From Luminiphilus sp051201685 (GTDB lineage Bacteria > Pseudomonadota > Gammaproteobacteria > Pseudomonadales > Halieaceae), in assembly GCF_051201685.1 (NCBI RefSeq), contig NZ_CP179213.1:682001-746000 (forward strand): DNA of 64,000 bases, in the 5' to 3' direction. Position numbers and translations under genes: made by a program. The first letter of the stretch is position 1. Each line of letters opens with the position of its first letter. Shown piece after piece: positions 33,030 to 41,395 of the stretch. The notes beneath the pieces were generated by a model. That model was given only the letters and a program-made list of their open reading frames with translations, was not told where the DNA came from and did no database searches.

Positions 33030-35396
33030 ATGAAATTTATGAATTACCAGCGGACGGTTGCTGCCGTTTTGTGTGCAGTCATCCTCGTAGTCGGGCCAGT
33101 AGGGAACGCTGCGGACCTCAAAACGATCATGGCGGACCCTGATTGGATTGGTGCGCCGGTAGAGGCAGCCTGGTGGCAGCTAGATGACGGTGGCTATTTT
33201 TACCGGGCCAAACGCGCAGGCAGTACTCTAAGAGATACCTTTGCTATGACCGGGGCGGGTGACCCTGTGGTTGTTTCCGCATCGCAGTTAGCCCGAAGCG
33301 ATGGCCCAAACCCCAGAGTTCACTCGGCCAGTGGCTTGGCCGTTAGTATTCATGCTGGCGCTGTGGTCTTGCGCGATCTGAACAAAAAGACCCACCGCGT
33401 TTTATTTGCTGGAACTACACCTGCGAGTCGGCCTCAATTTTCACCCGCAGGTGACGCGGTATTTTTTCAGGCCGACCAACGATGGTGGCGCGTTGATCTG
33501 GCCAGTGGCGGTGTGGGGGCTTTAACGCCCTTGGTATTTGAGGAGGCCCCCCACGCGATTTCTGAGGATGGCTTAGCTCAGGATCAGCTGAGACTGTTTG
33601 CCACCTTAGAGCGTGAGCGGCTTGCGCAACAAGTGCAGTTTGACCAAAGCGTGGAGCAAGCGCAGGCGATGACATCAGGGGTAACCCCTTGGTACTTGGG
33701 TGCTGATCATCAGTTGGTTAATAGCGCACTGTCGCCAAATGGACGTTGGTCATTGGTGTCAGTGACTGCTGCGACCGCAGATAACAACAAAGCCGACAAA
33801 ATGCCCCATTATGTGACCCGCTCGGGGTACGTCGATGTTGAGGACGTGCGCCGCTTGGTGGGTCGAGAGTCGCCAAAATCGCAGGCATTGTGGCTCTTAG
33901 ACATGCACAACCGGCAGCGGTATGAGTTGAGCATGGCAGCGCTTCCCGGCATTGATTTAGATCCATTGGCGGATTTAAAGGGTGCCCAAGATATACCCGT
34001 TCACGATGCCGAAAATCCACGGCCGGTCAGTTTTGAACGTCTCATTTGGCACGATCAGGGTGCTGATGCGGTGGTGCAAGTGCACGCTATCGACAATAAG
34101 GATCGCTGGACACTGCGACTGACGGCTGAAACTCGAGAGCTAAATTTGATCGAGCACCTGCACGACCCGGCATGGATCAACTGGCAGTTCAACGATGTTG
34201 GCTGGATTCCCGGCGGCGATCAAATTTGGTGGCTGTCGGAAGCCTCTGGATATAGCCATCTGTACGCGACTCGTGGGGACGGCGTAGTGATGCAACACAG
34301 TCAGGGAGAATTCGAAGTTACCGATGTTGCCTGGCTGCCCGATGGGGAGTCGGCGCTGGTGTTGAGTAACCGTGCCCACCCAACTCAGTACGATGTCTAC
34401 CGCCTGAATGCTGCTTCTCAAAAAATGGTTCGTTTGACAGAGCTCAAGGGTGTAGAAGGTTTTTCTCTGCATCCTACAGGCACTCAGGCGTTAGTGCTTT
34501 TTTCCGAGACCTATCGACCGACGCAAGCGGTCGTTGTGGATTTAGTCAATGGGGATCTCAGTTCACAGACTGACACCATTAACGACGCCTATTCTGTTAT
34601 TGACTGGCAGAACCCCGAATTTGTCGCAATCCCATCTCGGCATGGCGTTGAAAAACCGATTTGGTCAAAATTCTATCCGGCTCAGGGGGATTTCGAGGGT
34701 TTGCGCCCCATTGTGATGTTCGTTCACGGTGCGGGTTATACCCAAAATACGCATCACAAATTCCCCTACTACTTTCGAGAGCAGATGTTTCACAACCTTC
34801 TGACCGAACGTGGTTACCACGTGTTGGATATGGACTATCGGGCTAGCCGTGGTTATGGGCGTGATTGGCGAACGGCGATTTATCGTCAAATGGGCACGCC
34901 AGAACTCGAAGACCTCATAGACGGCGTGCAATGGTTGGTTGAAAAACACGGAGGGGACCCCAATCGCGTGGGCGTCTATGGTGGTTCTTACGGTGGGTTT
35001 ATGGCCTTTATGGCTCTGTTTAAGGCCCCGGAGATATTTACTGCCGGAGCAGCTCTGCGTCCCGTCACGGATTGGCGACACTACAATGACTCCTATACCG
35101 CGAATATTCTCAACACGCCTGCAGTCGACCCTGAAGCCCATCATCGGAGTTCTCCTATAGAGTTCGTTGAGGGTTACGAGGGGGCGCTACTCATTAGCCA
35201 CGGCATGCTAGATGACAATGTGTTCTACAAAGATTCGGTGCGTCTTGTTCAGCGCCTCATAGAGCTTGAGAAAGAGCATTGGGAACTGGCGTCGTACCCC
35301 CTTGAGCCCCACGGTTACGTTCATCCTGAAAGCTGGTTGGATCAGTATCGACGAATTTTAAAGTTATTTGAGTCGGAGTTAAGAGGCGCACAGTAA
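33030..35396 (+). CDS. Exported S9-family peptidase (prolyl oligopeptidase/DPP-IV-like)
   Basis: Serine peptidase exported by a signal peptide (MKFMNYQRTVAAVLCAVILVVGPVGNAA). Residues 30-540 form an N-terminal beta-propeller of DPP-IV/acylaminoacyl-type; 560-788 is the alpha/beta-hydrolase domain. The catalytic triad is Ser653 in GVYGGSYGGF, Asp728 in HGMLDDNVFYKDS and His761 in EPHGYVHPES. The 33000 frame start would add 10 residues before the signal; ATG 33030 fits better. It is probably periplasmic and cleaves short peptides, with an adjacent divergent D-aminoacylase-like gene hinting at peptide or lipopeptide turnover. Confidence 0.92.
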   Translation: MKFMNYQRTVAAVLCAVILVVGPVGNAADLKTIMADPDWIGAPVEAAWWQLDDGGYFYRAKRAGSTLRDTFAMTGAGDPVVVSASQLARSDGPNPRVHSASGLAVSIHAGAVVLRDLNKKTHRVLFAGTTPASRPQFSPAGDAVFFQADQRWWRVDLASGGVGALTPLVFEEAPHAISEDGLAQDQLRLFATLERERLAQQVQFDQSVEQAQAMTSGVTPWYLGADHQLVNSALSPNGRWSLVSVTAATADNNKADKMPHYVTRSGYVDVEDVRRLVGRESPKSQALWLLDMHNRQRYELSMAALPGIDLDPLADLKGAQDIPVHDAENPRPVSFERLIWHDQGADAVVQVHAIDNKDRWTLRLTAETRELNLIEHLHDPAWINWQFNDVGWIPGGDQIWWLSEASGYSHLYATRGDGVVMQHSQGEFEVTDVAWLPDGESALVLSNRAHPTQYDVYRLNAASQKMVRLTELKGVEGFSLHPTGTQALVLFSETYRPTQAVVVDLVNGDLSSQTDTINDAYSVIDWQNPEFVAIPSRHGVEKPIWSKFYPAQGDFEGLRPIVMFVHGAGYTQNTHHKFPYYFREQMFHNLLTERGYHVLDMDYRASRGYGRDWRTAIYRQMGTPELEDLIDGVQWLVEKHGGDPNRVGVYGGSYGGFMAFMALFKAPEIFTAGAALRPVTDWRHYNDSYTANILNTPAVDPEAHHRSSPIEFVEGYEGALLISHGMLDDNVFYKDSVRLVQRLIELEKEHWELASYPLEPHGYVHPESWLDQYRRILKLFESELRGAQ

Positions 35397-35490
35397 TGGT
35401 GCCATGGTCTTTCTCAAATAAAGAGTGTGACTTGGCTAAACGTAAGATTTAGGATCACCTTCGAACCCAGCATTTAGTAACCTTGCAGGG

Positions 35491-35504
35491 TGAGAACATT
35501 CTCA
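35491..35504. promoter_or_regulatory. 14-bp palindrome upstream of a VOC protein gene
   Basis: TGAGAA-CA-TTCTCA, two perfect 6-bp arms, ends 24 nt before the VOC start codon. A candidate operator; no matching regulator gene is next to it. Confidence 0.35.
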
Positions 35505-35528
35505 ACAGTTAACCAGAAGGATAGCGTT

Positions 35529-35906
35529 ATGTTTAGCCACATTATGGTCGGCGCCAATGATATCGAAGCGTCAAAGGCATTTTACGACGCAACGTTGGGC
35601 GCCTTGGGGTACGGTCCCGGTGTTATCGACGAAAAAGGTCGCGTGTTCTATATGACGGACACGGGTATTTTTGCGTTAAGTCAGCCTATCGACGGCAATC
35701 CTGCAGGCCATGGTAATGGCTCAACGATAGGTTTTGCTGCGGCAACGACAGAAGCTGCAGATGCATGGCATGCTGCGGGTCTAGCGAGCGGTGGTGTAGC
35801 CTGTGAAGAACCGCCCGGGGTTCGTGAGGGTGGTATGGGTCCGTTGTACTTAGCTTACCTGCGCGATCCTTCAGGAAATAAAATTTGTACCCTAGTCAGG
35901 GTTTAG
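35529..35906 (+). CDS. VOC/glyoxalase-family protein
   Basis: Small vicinal-oxygen-chelate protein of 125 residues, one fold unit of two beta-alpha-beta-beta-beta modules. The start MFSHIMVGANDIEASKAFYD, the central EAADAWHAAGLASGG, and the end YLRDPSGNKICTLV are typical of this family; D/H/E metal ligands of glyoxalase I (H4 here in FSHIMVG, and the final C-terminal position, a Thr-Leu instead of the usual Glu) are only partly conserved, so enzyme activity is open. ATG 35529 has AGAAGGAT just upstream, and the 35490 alternative has no site. It stands alone. Confidence 0.82.
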   Translation: MFSHIMVGANDIEASKAFYDATLGALGYGPGVIDEKGRVFYMTDTGIFALSQPIDGNPAGHGNGSTIGFAAATTEAADAWHAAGLASGGVACEEPPGVREGGMGPLYLAYLRDPSGNKICTLVRV

Positions 35907-35954
35907 TGGGGCGTCGTTTGCAGCAAAATCCCTACGTAATTTGATTGAAAACTG

Positions 35955-35997
35955 GGGCCGCAGAGGCGAGTGAAAAGCCACTCGTCACTGCTGGCCC
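35955..35997 (+). other. Nested stem-loop between VOC gene and mscS
   Basis: GGCC-GCAG (35956-35963) pairs with CTGC-t-GGCC (35988-35996), enclosing CGAGTG/CACTCG (35967-35972/35979-35984) with an AAAAGC loop. It starts about 50 nt after the VOC stop. There is no U tract afterwards, so it is not a standard terminator. Confidence 0.4.
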
Positions 35998-36106
35998 TGC
36001 TCAAAATTTAGCACCAAGAGACGGCGGACTAACTGCTGTCGACATGGCAGGCTGAATACGTAGAGGCCTTGCCTAAATTCATACACGATAAAAGTGAGGG
36101 CGCGTT

Positions 36107-36943
36107 ATGTTCGACGATCTTGATATTACAGCGATGGCAGATGCCTACCTCTTCCCTTACGCGGCTAATATTGCTCTCGCGCTCGTCATTTTTTTTGTTG
36201 GAAAATGGCTGGCTAACACGCTGACCAATGTAGTCGTAAAACTGCTCCAACGGTCGCAAATGGACGATATTCTCATCAGTTTTGTCACGTCCATCACTAA
36301 GGCTATCTTATTATTATTTGTCGCGATTGCAGCGCTTAATCAGCTGGGAATCGATACCACCTCATTGATCGCTCTGTTGGGCGCGGCCGGCCTTGCCGTA
36401 GGCTTGGCACTACAAAATTCTCTACAAAACTTTGCGGCGGGAGTCATGTTGATTGTCTTTCGCCCTTTCAAGGCTGGAGATTTCGTTGAGCTGGCAGGTG
36501 TTGCCGGCGTCGTTGAGAATATTGGTATTTTCAGCTCGGTATTGCGCACTGGCGATAATCGCGAGCTGATCATTCCCAATGGTGCTATCTACGGAGGCAT
36601 TATCACTAACTACTCGGCACGCAGTACTCGCCGCGTCGACATGGTTTTTGGGGTTGATTATGGTGATGACCTGAGAGAGGCCAAGGCGTTGCTGCGCACA
36701 ATTATACTGGCCGATGACAGGGTGCTAGCCGAGCCTGAACCGGTGATAGCGGTATCAGAATTAGCCGATTCCTCAGTGAATTTCATTGTTCGACCTTGGG
36801 TAAAAAGCGCCGATTATTGGCCCGTGCTGTGGGATACCACCGAAAAAGTTAAGCTTGAATTCGACGCTCAGGGGTTATCAATTCCATTCCCTCAAATGGA
36901 CATTCACCTGCCTAATGACGACGGGCACAGCACTGAGTCTTGA
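36107..36943 (+). CDS. mscS: MscS-type small-conductance mechanosensitive channel
   Basis: Inner-membrane channel that opens on hypoosmotic shock, 278 residues, the size of E. coli MscS (286). Three N-terminal membrane helices are visible, the third pore-lining one being LGAAGLAVGLALQNSLQNFAAGVML with the Gly/Ala pattern of TM3a/b. Next is the beta domain (GDFVELAGVAGVVENIGIFS) and the C-terminal alpha/beta cage domain ending in VKLEFDAQGLSIPFPQMDIHL. It is monocistronic. A stem-loop follows its stop, before the convergent symporter gene. Confidence 0.94.
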   Translation: MFDDLDITAMADAYLFPYAANIALALVIFFVGKWLANTLTNVVVKLLQRSQMDDILISFVTSITKAILLLFVAIAALNQLGIDTTSLIALLGAAGLAVGLALQNSLQNFAAGVMLIVFRPFKAGDFVELAGVAGVVENIGIFSSVLRTGDNRELIIPNGAIYGGIITNYSARSTRRVDMVFGVDYGDDLREAKALLRTIILADDRVLAEPEPVIAVSELADSSVNFIVRPWVKSADYWPVLWDTTEKVKLEFDAQGLSIPFPQMDIHLPNDDGHSTES

Positions 36944-36991
36944 CGGTATTGATCGGTGTAACAGTTGCATTTTTTTGAGAGCAGGGCTTGC

Positions 36992-37027
36992 GCGGCGCGA
37001 TCAGAGCCATCCTGGCTTTATCGCCGC
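36992..37027. other. Stem-loop between convergent mscS and symporter genes
   Basis: GCGGCG-GAT pairs with ATC-GCCGC across an inner AGCCA-TCC-TGGCT hairpin, with one extra C on the left arm. Neither strand has a U run directly after it. It is placed where a bidirectional terminator would be expected. Confidence 0.35.
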
Positions 37028-37076
37028 GTCTGCTCCCCAAAGAGCGGGACTTACATACCGTTAGTGTATGAGCAAA

Positions 37077-38807
37077 TTACCCGTCTTTTCGATAAAAGGT
37101 TTTAACAGACTTCCAAACAAGAAGGCCGGCGACGATCAGCGGCAGGCCATAACTGAGCGCCAGAACGGCCTCACCCGTCGCTAGGGTCATCTGCCCTACC
37201 GAAGTTCCGTTTTGGGCTTGCGTGTAAGGTTTCGCATAGAACATATAAAGCATGCCCATAACAGCGACGCCTACCAAAATCATGACGGCAGGCCAAATGA
37301 GAGTTGTTCGAGTTTCTCCGCTGTCATGCTCATCTTCGGGGACTTTGTGGAGGGCCTTTCGATAGTCAGCCTCTCCGGGGCTGACCCTGCCAAGCCGCGA
37401 TACGGTGACTACCGTCAGAAAGCTCGCGCAGGCGCCTACTAAAATGGGATCAAAAATAACGGGCCAGTCGACGAGATCGTTCAGTGACAATAGATTCATT
37501 AAGACGTTGACTAAAAAACCTACTGCCATGCCCCAAAAGGCGCCGGCTTCGGTAATCTTTGAGCTCCAAATACTCATGAACGCAACAGCACCCCACGAGG
37601 AGGCAAAGAGAGGGCCTGCGAAGTAGGTTATCCAGAATATGTTACTGGGTAAGGCCAAGGCTAGGGTAATGACGACGAGACCGATTACCAGCATGGTCAA
37701 GCGAGTAACGCGCAGCTGTATTTTTTTATTGTTTGGTAACTTAAGAATGTCATTGCTCACACTGAAGCCAACCAAAGACAGAAAAGTCGATGCCGATGAC
37801 AGTCCCGCTGCCAAAATGCCACACACCAGCAGTGCGCCGACGATGGTGGGTACTACATTCATGGCAGCCCAGATGATGACGCTCTCCGCGGGGTCTATGT
37901 TGGGGTTGCTGAGATTGACAATGGTGGCGCAAAAGGTGGTGACCAAATATAGCAGCAGCATGGTGATCGCGGCACCGCAGGCGGAGCGAATCACCACATG
38001 CTCACTCCTTGCCATTAAATAGCGGCTAGACTGCCAGGGGCTGACGGCCACGACGAAGCCCCATGCAACCCCCAAAATAAGTGCCCATAGAAGTGCCTGC
38101 CCCGGAGTGTCCCAGCTGGTTTCAGGCCCTACGACACCATGCCAGGCAATGACGTCGGGTTTTGTCTCAAAGACGGCAAGGGCTTCGATGCTGGCAAACC
38201 AGCCGCCGTTCGCGCTCACCAAAAAGGAAAGTGCGACGATGGCGACCGACGTAAATAAGATGAACATGAGGGTGTCGGTTAAAATGACACCCTTGGATCC
38301 GGAGTAAAGCGTGAACAGCGTATAACTTCCCCACACAAGGATGATGGCGATGGGTTCTGACAGGTCGGTCAGTTGCGTGACGACCATGGCAACGCCCCAA
38401 GTAACGGCGAGCAGGTAGCCGCTGAGACCGACGACAATCGAAAGCCCAGCTAATGATTGAATTCGCCGACTCTGAAAGCGTGCGCCAAAAAAAGCCGGGA
38501 CGGTTAGTGCTTGGCTTCGACGCAGGTAGCGACCGAAGAATAAGGCCCCCACGACGTAGCCCAAACAGTTGACGGCGGTCATGATAATGATCAGAGGTCC
38601 GTGTCCTCGGTAAGACATACCGGCCTCACCGATAAATCCGTTGGTGCTCATGAAGCTGGCAATCAACGTGCCCAAGATGAGAAGTGTTGGGGCATTGCGA
38701 CCCGCCACGAAATAATCATCAAGGTGCCGCACTTTGCGCCCGGCGTACCAGCCGGTACCCAAATAAACCATGACACTCAGAATCATGGTTAGGCTAAAGC
38801 TATCCAT
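37077..38807 (-). CDS. Sodium:solute symporter (SSS family)
   Basis: Na+-coupled inner-membrane symporter, 576 residues with about 13-14 hydrophobic helices. The family core TNGFIGEAGMSYRGHGPLI and the N-terminal FVAGRNAPTLLILGTLIASFMST fit the SSS (LeuT fold) pattern, with the helix-5-like SIVVGLSGYLLAVTWGVA and a C-terminal extra helix. Substrate class (sugar, amino acid, organic acid, or methylated compound) is not decided by these motifs. It lies downstream of the iron alcohol dehydrogenase on the same strand with a 36-nt gap, so the two are probably one transcript. This suggests the imported compound or a product is an alcohol or hydroxy acid. Confidence 0.9.
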   Translation of the reverse strand: MDSFSLTMILSVMVYLGTGWYAGRKVRHLDDYFVAGRNAPTLLILGTLIASFMSTNGFIGEAGMSYRGHGPLIIIMTAVNCLGYVVGALFFGRYLRRSQALTVPAFFGARFQSRRIQSLAGLSIVVGLSGYLLAVTWGVAMVVTQLTDLSEPIAIILVWGSYTLFTLYSGSKGVILTDTLMFILFTSVAIVALSFLVSANGGWFASIEALAVFETKPDVIAWHGVVGPETSWDTPGQALLWALILGVAWGFVVAVSPWQSSRYLMARSEHVVIRSACGAAITMLLLYLVTTFCATIVNLSNPNIDPAESVIIWAAMNVVPTIVGALLVCGILAAGLSSASTFLSLVGFSVSNDILKLPNNKKIQLRVTRLTMLVIGLVVITLALALPSNIFWITYFAGPLFASSWGAVAFMSIWSSKITEAGAFWGMAVGFLVNVLMNLLSLNDLVDWPVIFDPILVGACASFLTVVTVSRLGRVSPGEADYRKALHKVPEDEHDSGETRTTLIWPAVMILVGVAVMGMLYMFYAKPYTQAQNGTSVGQMTLATGEAVLALSYGLPLIVAGLLVWKSVKTFYRKDG

Positions 38808-38843
38808 CAGCGAAGCACCCGAGTAAAACGATGGCTGTAGTCG

Positions 38844-40013
38844 TCACCGACCATAGGTAATGGCCTCTTCCAAAATCCGTTCTATGTCAGCGACAGAAGC
38901 TGGACGGGCATTGGTTGCAGCAGCGGCATCAAGGTGGGCCTTTTTCGCCAGTACTGGGGCGGCGGACAGAGGTACACCGAGATCAGCCAGCGACCTAGGA
39001 ATATCAAGCTCATCCAACAGCGCACACAAAGCTTGATAAAAGCTGTCGAATTCACTATCTGCCAATCCAAGGGCCGCTGTCAAAGCCGGCAATTTCTCCG
39101 TCAGCATAGGGGCGTTGAAGCGCATGACGGCGGGTAATGCGACGGCGTTGGTCAATCCGTGATGAGTGTCGTAATCGGCGCCGACCATGTGGCTGATCGC
39201 GTGAACAACCCCCAAGCCTTTAAGAAAGGCAATGCCCCCAAGGCAGGATCCCACTTGCATGCCGCCTCGGGCCTCAAGGTTGTCTGAGTCAGCCACGGCA
39301 ATGGGAAGCCAGCGAGTAATAAGTTTGATTGCTTCTAGTGCGGTGCCATCGCATTGCGGATGAAAGTCTGGCACACAATACGCTTCAATGGCGTGGATGA
39401 GTGCGTCGATGCCGGTCCACGCCGTGAGGTGCGGCGGCAGGCCCAGGGTGATTTTCGGATCAAGCAAGGCGAGTGATGGTTTGAGCGCAGGGTGCCAGAC
39501 ACACAGTTTCATCCCTCGCTGAGTGTCTGTGATCATAGCAGTGCTCTCGGTCTCTGCTCCGGTACCCGATGTGGTGGGTATGCAGACTAGAGGCGGGAAG
39601 GCGTTCCCAGTGCTGATGTCCACCACTGGCGCGTCATAATTGAAACGCCAAAGATCGATATCATTATTGGCTGTTAGGCAGGTTGCCTTGCCGCCGTCCA
39701 TACCGCTACCACCTCCCATTGCAATGACGCCATCATGGTGGCCCTCACGAAAAGTGGCCTTGGCACTCGCTATCTCGTGATCTCTTGGGTTTGGTGAAAT
39801 ATTGGAAAAGACATGTGATCTCAGACCTTGATGTTCCAATGACGACTGGGTTTGAGCGATAAAGGGAAGGTCTCTAGAGCCCTTATCGGTAACGATGAGG
39901 GGGTTTGTCATGCTCAGTGCAACACAATGCTTGCCAATTTCGCTCAAGCGCCCGGGTCCGTATGCGATGGGCACGGGATAACTCCAGTCATGGGGTGATA
40001 GCAGGTGGTTCAT
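38844..40013 (-). CDS. Iron-containing alcohol dehydrogenase
   Basis: NAD(P)-dependent group III alcohol dehydrogenase, 389 residues. The nucleotide motif GGGSGMD spans 100-106. Metal ligands can be matched as D203, H207 (DALIHAIEAY), H271 and H285 (HHGLTNA). CIPTTSGTGAE is a conserved block. AAGGACC lies upstream of the ATG. Downstream is the SSS symporter; divergently, 228 nt away, is the DmdA-like gene. Related Fe-ADHs (DddB) oxidise 3-hydroxypropionate-type products in DMSP catabolism, but many other substrates are known, so the DMSP link is only by neighbourhood. Confidence 0.9.
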   Translation of the reverse strand: MNHLLSPHDWSYPVPIAYGPGRLSEIGKHCVALSMTNPLIVTDKGSRDLPFIAQTQSSLEHQGLRSHVFSNISPNPRDHEIASAKATFREGHHDGVIAMGGGSGMDGGKATCLTANNDIDLWRFNYDAPVVDISTGNAFPPLVCIPTTSGTGAETESTAMITDTQRGMKLCVWHPALKPSLALLDPKITLGLPPHLTAWTGIDALIHAIEAYCVPDFHPQCDGTALEAIKLITRWLPIAVADSDNLEARGGMQVGSCLGGIAFLKGLGVVHAISHMVGADYDTHHGLTNAVALPAVMRFNAPMLTEKLPALTAALGLADSEFDSFYQALCALLDELDIPRSLADLGVPLSAAPVLAKKAHLDAAAATNARPASVADIERILEEAITYGR

Positions 40014-40241
40014 TGTGACAAGGTCCTTTTTGTAAGGTTTTTTTTTGGCGTTGTCAGCGGTTTTTTCAGAGGCGCTTTAATTTTTCATTATGCAGGAAAA
40101 TTACCACATCTAAAGGGGATGAAACCTATTGCGTGAAGCCCCTCTAGCGGCGCATTATTCGCGAAATTATGGCACGCCAGTATTTCGGCAGTGCACCAAA
40201 AAAATAACAACAGATTAGACATAAAAAAAAAGAGTACGCCC

Positions 40242-41363
40242 ATGAATGCACCCGTTATTTCTTTCTCAAGACGCCTGCGTGTATCACCCTTTGAATTACG
40301 CTCTTTAGAGGGGTCAAAGTCTGCGTCCGTCTACAACCACTTAGTGTTGCCAACCTGCTATGAATCCCTAGAGGCTGACTACTGGCACCTGCGTGAACAC
40401 GTTCAGCTGTGGGATGTTGCTTGCCAAGTACAGGTTGAGGTCCAAGGTCCGGATGCGGCGGATTTTATTGAGTATCTAACCCCTCGTGATGTCTCGCGCT
40501 GCCAGGTGGGGCAGTGCATTTACACGCCACTTATCGACGAGGCTGGCGGTATTATCAATGATCCGCTGATATTACGATTGGCGGATGACCGGTTTTGGAT
40601 TTCGCTATCAGATTCTGATGTTTTGTTGTGGGCTAAGGGCCTGGCATTGGGTAAAGGTTTTGATGTGCGTGTTTTCGATCCCGATGTTTTCCCCTTGTCT
40701 ATTCAAGGCCCGAAATCAGCCGACCTCCTCAGCCGAGTTTTGGGAGACACCATTAGAGAACTTAAGTTTTTTCGTTTTATAGAAACGGAAATCGCCGGGA
40801 CTTCAGTCGTGGTCGCGCGCACGGGCTGGAGTGGACAGGGCGGCTATGAAATCTACCTGCAGGAGCCCGATGCGGGTGTGACGCTTTGGGACACACTGGC
40901 AGCGGCTGGAGAGGATCTTGAAGTGCGCCCCGGTTGTCCCAATCTTATTGAGCGCATTGAAAGCGGATTGTTGTCCTTTGGTAACGATATGACCTTGGCA
41001 AATAACCCCTTAGAAGCCGGGCTTGACCGCTTTTTTAAGCTGGGTAAGTCAGCTGACTACTTAGGTCGTGCTGCGCTGGAGGCGATTGCTGAAGCGGGTG
41101 TTACTCAACGACTGGTAAAGGTCGTTATAGCGGGTGAGCCCATCGCGAACCCACGAACGGTCTATGCGATCCAAGATGCTGCAGGTGAAGATATTGGCAC
41201 GGTCACCAGCGCCGTTTACTCGCCAAATCTCGGTAAAAATATTGGCTTTGGCTATTTGCCCGCAGACGGCTGTGAAGAAGGCCGTCGTGGGACAGTGCTC
41301 ACCCCCGAAGGGGCAAGAGAACTCCGAGTTGCTAATGACGACTGGTCTAGCTCGTTGGAGTGA
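40242..41363 (+). CDS. dmdA: DMSP demethylase-like GcvT-family protein (DmdA-like)
   Basis: Folate-binding aminomethyltransferase-fold enzyme. DmdA transfers a methyl from dimethylsulfoniopropionate to tetrahydrofolate. From memory of the family, the long shared stretches are ISFSRRLRVSPFE, VYNHLVLPTCYESLEADYWH, LREHVQLWDVACQVQVEV, INDPLILRL, DRFWISLSDSD, QGPKSADLL and GCPNLIERIESGLLSFGND, in DmdA order and spacing. The GcvT-type methyl-donor Asp is less certain. 373 residues from ATG 40242, matching DmdA (about 370). The frame runs back to 40191, but ATG 40242 is the one with a clean context. It is convergent with an aldehyde dehydrogenase and divergent from the iron ADH. DmdBCD are not in the window. 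GcvT paralogues of unknown function are the main alternative. Confidence 0.7.
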   Translation: MNAPVISFSRRLRVSPFELRSLEGSKSASVYNHLVLPTCYESLEADYWHLREHVQLWDVACQVQVEVQGPDAADFIEYLTPRDVSRCQVGQCIYTPLIDEAGGIINDPLILRLADDRFWISLSDSDVLLWAKGLALGKGFDVRVFDPDVFPLSIQGPKSADLLSRVLGDTIRELKFFRFIETEIAGTSVVVARTGWSGQGGYEIYLQEPDAGVTLWDTLAAAGEDLEVRPGCPNLIERIESGLLSFGNDMTLANNPLEAGLDRFFKLGKSADYLGRAALEAIAEAGVTQRLVKVVIAGEPIANPRTVYAIQDAAGEDIGTVTSAVYSPNLGKNIGFGYLPADGCEEGRRGTVLTPEGARELRVANDDWSSSLE

Positions 41364-41395
41364 GTTTTTGCCATTTCTAGCCGTTTCGTGGCGGG

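Noticed and set aside
38844..40013. Naming the iron alcohol dehydrogenase DddB
   Set aside because: The family has many substrates and no DddA/C/D/L lyase gene is visible; only the neighbourhood hints at DMSP.
40191..40241. 17-residue N-terminal extension of the DmdA-like protein
   Set aside because: Lys/Asn-rich from an A-rich leader, no ribosome site; ATG 40242 starts at the position where the DmdA family begins.
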